DNA of 12,753 bases from Methylococcaceae bacterium (GTDB lineage: Bacteria > Pseudomonadota > Gammaproteobacteria > Methylococcales > Methylomonadaceae), in assembly GCA_947505055.1 (NCBI GenBank), contig CANNLO010000108.1, positions 1-12,753 of the forward strand, written 5' to 3'. Below, in pieces: positions 7,056 to 12,753 of this stretch; position 1 is the stretch's first letter, and each line of letters starts with the position of its first letter. The position numbers and the translations under genes are program-made. The notes under the pieces are model-generated. The model was not told where the DNA came from. It did not search any database and was given only the letters and a program-made list of their open reading frames with translations.

Positions 7056-7433
7056 ATGCGCACCCAAGACAAAACCCCCGTCGCTTCTATCGGCAGGCCT
7101 CTCCTAAATCCCTGCGATGTGAAACGAGCTTATGACCGAGAGCACACGCCCTATGGCTTCTGCGTCAACATGAAAACCTATCAGCATTATCTCTTTAACC
7201 GCGACTATCTGGTTCTTCCAACCCTGTTGCCACCCTCATTGCTGGTTACGGCCATGGCGACTGCTCAATTGGTTCATAAGGCCAGTCAGCTGGGGCATGG
7301 ACGGTATCTTCCGTCGATTAAGCCAGAAGAGATAGCTGATTGTGTTGTATACCATTTTTTCCATGACGGCACCGCCCCAAAATGGAAGGAGAAAACGCGC
7401 AACTACGATCAAACCCCTTACGAAAATCGTTAG
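7056..7433 (+). CDS. Orphan protein, 125 aa, unknown function
   Basis: I do not recognise a family. The protein appears soluble and compact: a Pro-rich N-terminus, an aromatic middle (YGFCVNMKTYQHYLFNRDYLVLP), a helical LLVTAMATAQLVHKASQLG stretch and a basic, polar C-terminus ending in TPYENR. The ATG has AGAGG (7044-7048) seven bases upstream. A strong terminator follows the stop, so it is probably transcribed on its own. The bases around its stop codon are repeated near 8155. Confidence 0.75.
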   Translation: MRTQDKTPVASIGRPLLNPCDVKRAYDREHTPYGFCVNMKTYQHYLFNRDYLVLPTLLPPSLLVTAMATAQLVHKASQLGHGRYLPSIKPEEIADCVVYHFFHDGTAPKWKEKTRNYDQTPYENR

Positions 7434-7450
7434 GTCATTTTAATAACCAA

Positions 7451-7483
7451 AGCACCGATGATGTCCGATCATCGGTGCTTTTT
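7451..7483 (+). terminator. Rho-independent terminator after the 7056 gene
   Basis: A perfect 12-base stem, AGCACCGATGAT (7451-7462) with ATCATCGGTGCT (7468-7479), has a 5-base loop and runs directly into TTTTT (7479-7483). The next gene starts only 18 bases after it, so that gene must have a promoter inside or after this structure or depend on read-through. Confidence 0.92.
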
Positions 7484-7501
7484 GCTTTATGGAGTTTAAC
7501 T

Positions 7502-7813
7502 ATGCATGTACCCGAACTGGTCGCCAGCCTACGCGATCACCGTCATAACCATTATCCGGAGCGCAGCTTGCGACGCGACCGAACCTTATATGCGTTGAGC
7601 CTGAACAAAAAGACCTCTGAGCAGCGAGTTTATAACCCTGACGGACAACCTTTAGCGCTTGAGCTGCCCCGTCATTTACTACTGGTGGCGTTGCACACCG
7701 GTGAATTCCATTTTGGCCCATTCGATCCGACCACGCCCGATCCCGATTCCTGGGAAACGGTGCGGTTCTTCCGGACGGACACAGAACCGTATTGGAAAAA
7801 CCAGTCGGTATAA
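7502..7813 (+). CDS. Orphan protein, 103 aa, unknown function
   Basis: The start is ATG 7502, seven bases after TGGAG (7490-7494); the frame is open further upstream, but that part overlaps the preceding gene and its terminator. The protein begins with a basic segment (SLRDHRHNHYPERSLRRDRT) and continues with predicted strands and a Pro/Asp-rich FGPFDPTTPDPDSWETV stretch. No membrane segment or known motif is seen. Its stop TAA directly abuts the stop of the convergent minus-strand gene, with no spacer between them. Confidence 0.72.
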   Translation: MHVPELVASLRDHRHNHYPERSLRRDRTLYALSLNKKTSEQRVYNPDGQPLALELPRHLLLVALHTGEFHFGPFDPTTPDPDSWETVRFFRTDTEPYWKNQSV

Positions 7814-8086
7814 CTAATCCTCCAGCAACTCAGCTAATGCTTCCTCGTGGCTGATAATTTCGATATTCCCCGTGTATTCGATGGCTTTTCGTTTTGGATA
7901 GGCGTATTGGGCTAATTCCTTATAAGCGTTCAGCCTGACGCTAATTTCTAAATCTAAATTTTCGGCGATATGAACCATGCCAGCAATCGGGTCGCATTTT
8001 AGTCCGGCAAGAATATCCAGAATTTCAGCGGTTTTTTTGTTGGGTGTGCCTTTTACGCGGCCACCTGTTTTTTGTCCGTATGCCAT
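7814..8086 (-). CDS. Small protein with GGRxKGTPNK start, phage small-terminase-like
   Basis: The 90-residue protein starts MAYGQKTGGRVKGTPNKKTA, a basic beginning shared by many small proteins of phages and prophages, some annotated as small terminase subunits. The rest is helical (AEILDILAGLKCDPIAGMV, then EISVRLNAYKELAQYAYPKRKA, then an acidic tail ALAELLED). In such families a DNA-binding role is usual, but here it is only inferred. On the minus strand, AAAGGGG lies six bases before the ATG. It is the only minus-strand gene in the cargo region, opposed to its neighbours, which suggests separate acquisition. Confidence 0.75.
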   Translation of the reverse strand: MAYGQKTGGRVKGTPNKKTAEILDILAGLKCDPIAGMVHIAENLDLEISVRLNAYKELAQYAYPKRKAIEYTGNIEIISHEEALAELLED

Positions 8087-8167
8087 GATCTACCCCTTTC
8101 AACCTTAGAAAACCAGGAGATAGTATGACATAAAAATCATTTACTAACAATAAGTTACGAAAATTCG

Positions 8168-8198
8168 TTAGGGCAAAAAACCGATGTTGCTGCCCTAA
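8168..8198. promoter_or_regulatory. Hairpin between divergent genes
   Basis: TTAGGGCA (8168-8175) and TGCCCTAA (8191-8198) form a perfect 8-base stem with a 15-base loop, in the 147-base gap between the divergent genes at 8086 and 8234. There is no T tract on the plus strand. It begins inside the second copy of the direct repeat and may be a decayed terminator or an operator. Confidence 0.4.
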
Positions 8199-8233
8199 AA
8201 CAACCGCCATCAATATTTAGTGGAGTTCCTCCT

Positions 8234-8596
8234 ATGATTTATCTAGTACATTGTTCCATCACTGCCCCCAGCGAAGAATTTAGCCATATCAAATTTTCGG
8301 CTTTACTGGACGCGAGTTGCCCATTACAGGCCGACGAGAAGCTGCGGCTACTGCTCGATAATAGCGAGACCATACAAGGCATTAAGTCTCCGCACACGAT
8401 CTATCTTGAGGCCTTAATCGAAGTAAACGAGTTGCCTGAAACCGGCCTGATCGGTTATTTTGAACAGACATGGCTCAACCCATCCGATAGCGCTGCAAGC
8501 GACATTAGCGTAACTCTGCCCGATGACCCGGAGCATTGTCAGGCGTATGAATTGGGCGGCGAAGATGGGCCGAATATTTTGTTGACGCGGCCTTAA
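8234..8596 (+). CDS. Orphan protein, 120 aa, unknown function
   Basis: I do not recognise a family. ATG 8234 is eight bases after GGAG (8222-8225). The protein is acidic, with alternating strand-like segments (MIYLVHCSITAP, TIYLEALIEVNELP, TGLIGYFEQTWL) and an Asp/Glu-rich C-terminal half; no membrane segment is seen. The leader (TGGAGTTCCTCCTATG) resembles that of the 7502 gene (TGGAGTTTAACTATG), although the proteins are not visibly related. Confidence 0.72.
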   Translation: MIYLVHCSITAPSEEFSHIKFSALLDASCPLQADEKLRLLLDNSETIQGIKSPHTIYLEALIEVNELPETGLIGYFEQTWLNPSDSAASDISVTLPDDPEHCQAYELGGEDGPNILLTRP

Positions 8597-8630
8597 GCGG
8601 TATCAGATAGTTCTCTGAGTATCTGAAATA

Positions 8631-8727
8631 GGTTATATGACGTACTTTTTATTGGGAAAGCGATTGCTAAAAGTGTTTTTATTCAGTGAGATAAAACCAA
8701 TAATCCCGAATAGTGCGTCATATCACC
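8631..8727. mobile_element. Possible MITE-like inverted-repeat element, 97 bases
   Basis: GGTTATATGACGTACT (8631-8646) and the reverse complement of 8712-8727 (GGTGATATGACGCACT) match at 14 of 16 positions. The inner part is AT-rich and not coding, and no target-site duplication is clear. A short non-coding segment with terminal inverted repeats suggests a miniature transposable element, but a single copy is visible and a long-range regulatory structure cannot be excluded. Confidence 0.4.
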
Positions 8728-8771
8728 ATTATTTAGTCGGGTGACTCAAAAATAGAAGCTAAGAAACACAG

Positions 8772-8802
8772 CTTGTAGTTACAAGTATATGATAAATATA
8801 AG
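8772..8802 (+). promoter_or_regulatory. Palindrome CTTGTAGTTACAAG with possible promoter of the membrane/HIRAN pair
   Basis: CTTGTA (8772-8777) and TACAAG (8780-8785) form a perfect dyad. TTGTAG (8773-8778), 18 bases before TATAAG (8797-8802), could be a weak sigma-70 promoter whose -35 box lies inside the dyad, as in a repressor-controlled promoter. The transcript leader would be about 95 bases. Confidence 0.3.
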
Positions 8803-8902
8803 TTTATTTAATGGGTGTGAAACTTGCTTAAATATCTGTTTATTTATTTATCGTCCTACACGAACGTAGCGGCTTCTCGATCCCAACTTTTTTGATAACT
8901 TC

Positions 8903-10633
8903 ATGATTAATATACCCTTTCACAAGCCCTGGTGTTTTTGGGGAATTTTTATAGCACTTTGGGTGACTGTGGTGTACACCAACAATCATTTTTATTATAA
9001 AAGTCATGATGTTACCGAGAAAGTAAAATGCACTCAGATTGTCCAGACCTTTGCTGCCTCTTATGAAGCCTGTTTGAAGCCGTCAGGTAGCCGAGATTCT
9101 TGTCTAAAGCAGTTGGAGTCAACCATGCTGGGAGCTAAAGTAAACGGAACCTTGCGCCTTCTTGCTGCTGATGGTCGAGAGCTGATGAAAATCGATAATG
9201 AAAGCTATAAGGATAAACGCAGCTCGGTCACCGGGAGCTCGACATTCGGTAGCGAGCAAGATCAGTTAACACTAGAGCTAATCAAGCTTTCATCGCCACC
9301 GATCTGGTTAAGCGTGGTGCGTAGCGTGTCCTTCTCATTGGCAGATATAATCCAGAAGGTCGCCCATAAGGAGTCTTGGTCTGATTTTGTAGGGTATATA
9401 GCCATTCCTCGTAGTGCGCCCGCTTATTCCTTTTTGGTAGCCTTATTTTTCGTTTTTATGCTGGTCAGATTGAAAACCAACGCACTAATCGCGGCTATAG
9501 AAACAGCCGATGATGATCTTGACGCCAAGTCGGCTGAACTGGATGCTGCCGAAATAAGACTTGATCAAACCAATAACGAGCTTGATTCCATTCGTGAAAA
9601 AGAGACAGTGGCTACCAGAGAAAAAGAACGCTTGAAATGGTTGCTAGTGAAAGTTGAAAGTGATCGCAAAGATATGGTCACACAACAGGCAATCGATTTG
9701 GAGCGTCTGGCGGAAGATAGTCGTCGGCGCATGTGTGAAATTGGCGAGCTAAAACTCAAAAAGAAAGAAGCAGATCGCCTGAACCAAGAGTTAAATGAGA
9801 AAGCGTCCTCGTTAGAACTGGAATCGGAAAAGGATAAAATACATTCATTTGATCTTCAGCACGATATAGAGAAACAGCGACAAGAGATTGAACGTCTTGA
9901 GCTAGAATTGGCCGAAGCTGAAAGCGAACACCAAGACATTATTAGGCGACAGGCAAATGACTCAGATCGTCTGGCCGAGGATTATAAGCGAGGTATCCGA
10001 GATGCAGATGCGGAAATTGATGATCTTATGCTTAAAATGAAGATTGCAGATCACGATAAGCAAGAGCTAGTTAAGAAAGTATCCGACAAAGAGCAAAAGA
10101 TTAAAGTAGCTGAGGCCGACATTTCCAACCTTAATGACGAGATAGATAACCTTAATAAAGAAATTAAAGAATGGGAAAGAAAATCAGGTCAACCGACCTC
10201 AAGCGAGAGGGCTGTTGTTAAAGCTTTTTTAGTAAATCCGAATGTAAGGACGGTTTCAGACAAAATAATTGTCAATAAAGGCAAGCATCACAGCATGAAT
10301 TATGTTCAGTCTATCGCAGACTCTATATCAAGCAGTAAGAGCTTAGTCGGGGTTTGTATATCGATAACCGGCAGTCGCTTTAATTCGCATAAGAAGGGTA
10401 CAGCCGAATTAGCTCCCCTAGAAAAAAACAAATACTTACTCTATGTTTATGATCAGAAAGACGAAGGCTACGGCGCTGAGATTGTACTTACCGCCGTTGA
10501 GTATTGGGAGGCTGTGGTACAAGCCAAGTGCATTATCATCGTGGCTCTAGGAGGGTTGGGTGAATGTAAGCTGAAGACTAGACCCAATATCCACAGTCCA
10601 GTCGGCAATAGCTACAGTAGTCTGGCGAGTTGA
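8903..10633 (+). CDS. Two-TM coiled-coil protein with unknown C-terminal domain
   Basis: The 576-residue protein has TM1 at about residues 11-29, an extracytoplasmic domain (30-172) with C43, C57 and C67, TM2 at about 174-192, a long charged coiled coil (about 195-425) and a globular C-terminal domain (about 435-565) of no family I recognise. In the coil, residues 252-277 and 340-365 are an internal repeat (QA-D--RLAED core). Residues 438-460 (FLVNPN, then SDKI) recur in the next gene's product. The layout suggests a membrane sensor or anchor that holds a cytoplasmic domain on a rod, broadly like RmuC or ZorA in shape only. ATG 8903 has no good Shine-Dalgarno site, so translation may be weak. 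The next gene starts 38 bases downstream, so the two probably form an operon. Confidence 0.85.
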   Translation: MINIPFHKPWCFWGIFIALWVTVVYTNNHFYYKSHDVTEKVKCTQIVQTFAASYEACLKPSGSRDSCLKQLESTMLGAKVNGTLRLLAADGRELMKIDNESYKDKRSSVTGSSTFGSEQDQLTLELIKLSSPPIWLSVVRSVSFSLADIIQKVAHKESWSDFVGYIAIPRSAPAYSFLVALFFVFMLVRLKTNALIAAIETADDDLDAKSAELDAAEIRLDQTNNELDSIREKETVATREKERLKWLLVKVESDRKDMVTQQAIDLERLAEDSRRRMCEIGELKLKKKEADRLNQELNEKASSLELESEKDKIHSFDLQHDIEKQRQEIERLELELAEAESEHQDIIRRQANDSDRLAEDYKRGIRDADAEIDDLMLKMKIADHDKQELVKKVSDKEQKIKVAEADISNLNDEIDNLNKEIKEWERKSGQPTSSERAVVKAFLVNPNVRTVSDKIIVNKGKHHSMNYVQSIADSISSSKSLVGVCISITGSRFNSHKKGTAELAPLEKNKYLLYVYDQKDEGYGAEIVLTAVEYWEAVVQAKCIIIVALGGLGECKLKTRPNIHSPVGNSYSSLAS

Positions 10634-10671
10634 TGTGCATGTCACCCTGTAGCTTAAAAGCGGAGAGCTAA

Positions 10672-12003
10672 ATGATATGGCTAATCCCAATAATATTATT
10701 CCTACTAGGTCTGAAAAGCCTCTCAGCCCTGCTGTTTTTAACTTTATTTCTCTACAAGACTAGGCGTCCATCTCCTCGCTCCGATGATCTATCACCCGAA
10801 GAATGTTTCAATAAAAGGAGACGTTTATCCCAGTTGATACAGGCACGCGCAAGACACGAGCATTCATCGACGCCTCCCGAAATTACACTTGAAAATTCTA
10901 GACCAATAATGACTCGTATTGCCGGAGTCAGTCATTGCAATAAGGATGGCGAGTCTCGCCAGTCAATTCTTAAAAAATTAACCACTAACGATCCAATAAA
11001 GTTGGTTCGAGACCCAGAAAATTCTTACGGTAAAACTGCGATAGAGGTTGTTAGCGATCTTGGGTGTTTAGGATATTTACCCAGTGAGGTTGCCGAGAAT
11101 CTTCAGTTAGCGAATATCGACGAACTTACCGCTAAAATATTAAGCATAGGTGTTGCTAAGAATGGCTTGTTAGGGTGTCGTATTGCATTAAAGGTAGCTC
11201 TTCCAACTTCAGACGCGATCACCTCCCCATTTATTTCTGTCGAAGTTAAGCCTGATGTAATTCCTACTAATGAGCAACAACAGACCCAGTTTATTGAGAT
11301 CACAAAGATAGCTCTCAACGCTTCAGCTATCGAAAGGGAAGTTATTACTAATCATTTGAAGCTTATTCGTCAATCCATAGTGGATAAGAATTTTCAAGTT
11401 GCTATTTGCAGGGCACAAAAACTGCATACGAGATTCCAGCTTGAGCCAAAATTATTAGACCTTGTAGATCGGATAGAATCCAATCATTTTGAAGGGGCTA
11501 TCTCGAGTATTGACGAATATATTTCAGGTCGGCAAGTCTTTTCGGTGGTTCCTGAGTTATTGTCAGTGGTGGAGAAAACAGCAGAGAAAATCATCCTGCC
11601 GATTATTTCAGTTAGGGAAGGTTTGTCGGTGCAGACAAAATTCAAAAGTATGAATAAAAGCGATGGGGGTGTTATCAAGGTTTTTTTAGTAAACCCGAAT
11701 GAAAATATGGCTTCAGACAAAATATGTCTCAATAATAGCGATCCTTACGCACCACCACCACCACCAGAAGCAGAAGAGGAGAGGAATGAAAAGTGCATCC
11801 GTGATTCTGTATATGAAATTTACGATTGTTATAACTTTGAAAATCGATGTAACGATGACAATGTTAGTTTTAATCTTAGCTATGACGATCTGGATTGGGA
11901 TGATATGTGGTGGTACGAAGCTGATAATTTTGAGCGATTGATCTCGTCTTTCACCGTAGTAAATGAGCTAGAGGCGTATTTAGAAGATTTTGAAGATGGA
12001 TAA
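10672..12003 (+). CDS. Membrane-anchored HIRAN-domain protein
   Basis: The 443-residue protein has a hydrophobic N-terminus (about residues 3-28), a basic segment, then a HIRAN domain (about 77-177) with PIKLVRDPENSYGKTAIEVV and GCLGYLPSEVA, the family signature of ligand-loop and GYLP turn. HIRAN domains bind DNA ends or single-stranded 3' ends, and occur in nucleases and helicases; here no enzyme domain is seen. A helical middle (205-310) leads to the segment shared with the preceding protein (334-356), then five prolines (361-365) and an acidic, aromatic tail with LDWDDMWWYE. GGAGA (10662-10666) lies five bases before the ATG. A membrane anchor on a HIRAN domain is unusual and suggests sensing of DNA at the membrane. 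Confidence 0.85.
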   Translation: MIWLIPIILFLLGLKSLSALLFLTLFLYKTRRPSPRSDDLSPEECFNKRRRLSQLIQARARHEHSSTPPEITLENSRPIMTRIAGVSHCNKDGESRQSILKKLTTNDPIKLVRDPENSYGKTAIEVVSDLGCLGYLPSEVAENLQLANIDELTAKILSIGVAKNGLLGCRIALKVALPTSDAITSPFISVEVKPDVIPTNEQQQTQFIEITKIALNASAIEREVITNHLKLIRQSIVDKNFQVAICRAQKLHTRFQLEPKLLDLVDRIESNHFEGAISSIDEYISGRQVFSVVPELLSVVEKTAEKIILPIISVREGLSVQTKFKSMNKSDGGVIKVFLVNPNENMASDKICLNNSDPYAPPPPPEAEEERNEKCIRDSVYEIYDCYNFENRCNDDNVSFNLSYDDLDWDDMWWYEADNFERLISSFTVVNELEAYLEDFEDG

Positions 12004-12254
12004 TTTTCAAAGGGGGGGGTTAAAGTGTAATTATTGATATTTTTTATAAATTGAGGTGCGAATGAGAAAACTTCAATAGCACATCGAACAATAAAGAGTT
12101 GAAAGCAGCAGGTTATCAGGCCCTTATTGTTCAAAGCCCAGCAGTCCTTTATGACCCATGCGAAGCCAGCCAAACTGTTGTATAGTACCGGGCAGTTAAT
12201 CAAACTCTTCCCGACCAACATGGCGGGGCAACAAAAACACACAGGGATTTAATC
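12004..12254. promoter_or_regulatory. Intergenic control region before hsdM
   Basis: The region starts with a run of eight G residues (12012-12019) and contains a 9-base perfect inverted repeat, GAACAATAA (12086-12094) and TTATTGTTC (12124-12132), 29 bases apart. A TATAGT (12181-12186) may be a -10 box for the restriction-modification genes, but no good -35 box was found. The change to a more GC-rich sequence at hsdM suggests a module boundary here. Confidence 0.45.
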
Positions 12255-12753
12255 ATGCTCACCGGCGAACTTCGTAGCCAAATCGACCGTATATGGATGG
12301 CCTTCTACACGGGTGGAATATCGAATCCGCTTGAAGTTATCGAACAAATCACTTATCTGCTGTTCCTGCGTCGTCTGGACGATCTGCATACCCTGGAAGA
12401 AAACAAATCCGTACGCTTAAACAAGCCGATGGAGCGTAGCGTTTTCCCTGAAGGAGCGGATACCAAAGGCCGTGACTACAACGACCTGCGCTGGTCGCGG
12501 TTTAAGAATTTCGCCCCTGCTGAAATGTATACGGTTATCGGCGAACACGTTTTTCCTTTCCTGCGCACCATGGGCGGCGACGGCTCCACCTATGCGCATC
12601 ACATGAAGGATGCTCGTTTCACCATCCCGACTCCCGCCTTGCTGTCCAAGGTGGTGGATTTGCTGGATCATGTGCCGATGGAAGACCGCGACACCAAAGG
12701 CGATCTTTGCGAGTACATGCTCGGCAAGATTGCCAGCGCCGGACAGAACGGCC
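12255..12753 (+). CDS. hsdM: Type I restriction-modification methylase subunit HsdM, 5' part
   Basis: The gene is open to the right edge; 166 codons are visible. The start ATG 12255 has AGGGA (12243-12247) seven bases upstream. The protein begins MLTGELRSQIDRIWMAFYTG and has the HsdM N-terminal helical domain (ISNPLEVIEQITYLLFLRRLDD, then RFTIPTPALLSKVVDLLDHV and GDLCEYMLGKIASAGQNG). HsdM is the adenine N6-methylase subunit that with HsdS and HsdR forms the type I enzyme. The SAM-binding and NPPF motifs should follow just beyond the window, probably with hsdS and hsdR. It is more GC-rich than the preceding genes, which suggests a separate origin. Confidence 0.92.
   Translation, partial: MLTGELRSQIDRIWMAFYTGGISNPLEVIEQITYLLFLRRLDDLHTLEENKSVRLNKPMERSVFPEGADTKGRDYNDLRWSRFKNFAPAEMYTVIGEHVFPFLRTMGGDGSTYAHHMKDARFTIPTPALLSKVVDLLDHVPMEDRDTKGDLCEYMLGKIASAGQNG

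Larger units (their letters stand above)
8597..8902. other. 306-base AT-rich gap before the two-gene membrane/HIRAN system
   Basis: No coding frame is seen. It holds an inverted repeat TCAGATA/TATCTGA (8603-8609, 8620-8626, 10-base loop) just after the upstream stop, a MITE-like element (8631-8727), and a palindrome with possible promoter (8772-8802). The change from the orphan genes to the next module probably falls here. Confidence 0.5.

Noticed and set aside
11699..12242. Plus-strand 80-codon frame and minus-strand 120-codon frame at the end of the HIRAN gene
   Set aside because: The first is a shifted frame with a His run from the CCA repeat. The second covers the acidic tail and the intergenic region and has no convincing start.
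12417..12671. 84-codon minus-strand frame inside hsdM
   Set aside because: hsdM is clearly coding on the plus strand here, and the frame is a shadow.
1..12753. CRISPR array, phage structural genes or conjugation genes
   Set aside because: No regularly spaced repeats of CRISPR type and no capsid, portal, relaxase or type IV secretion motifs were found by reading the window.

Overview
The window looks like one end of an integrated mobile element in a proteobacterium, most likely a gammaproteobacterium. This rests on the protein families (DUF4102-type tyrosine integrase, AlpA/Xis-like regulator, RepB-type primase fused to a P4/D5-type helicase, type I HsdM) and on clear Shine-Dalgarno sites. 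The genus cannot be fixed from the sequence alone.

Left boundary (1-415): a minus-strand gene start runs off the left edge. A strong leftward terminator follows, then the 3' half of a tRNA-Thr(UGU) gene without its 5' half. This is the usual mark of a tRNA attachment site, and the element lies to its right. The integrase promoter and a set of GTAACCCC repeats come next.

Integration and replication (416-6671): a full-length tyrosine integrase; a charged orphan protein; a small ORF overlapping a Fic gene that one in-frame TAA has broken; then, after a 540-base gap, an excisionase-like HTH gene and a large primase-helicase in an apparent operon. Nine-base iterons (ATGAYGACY) begin inside the last codons of the primase. 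They occur in opposite orientations on either side of an AT-rich stretch, and I read this as a candidate replication origin of the element.

Orphan cargo (7056-8596): four small genes of unknown function, one on the minus strand with a GGRxKGTPNK start like that of some phage small proteins. A near-perfect 17/18-base direct repeat brackets the middle two genes. A 97-base inverted-repeat element resembling a MITE follows in the next gap.

Candidate new system and defence (8903-12753): two adjacent co-directional genes encode a two-TM protein with a long coiled coil and an unknown C-terminal domain, and a membrane-anchored HIRAN-domain protein. The two share one 23-residue segment (FLVNPN-x4-SDKI core), so they probably work together. 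The 5' part of a type I restriction-modification hsdM follows and runs off the right edge. Fic, HIRAN and type I RM cargo next to an integrase and primase suggests a small integrative or satellite-like element that carries host-defence genes. No capsid, portal, relaxase or conjugation gene is visible. The other attachment site, presumably with the intact tRNA-Thr, should lie beyond the right edge.
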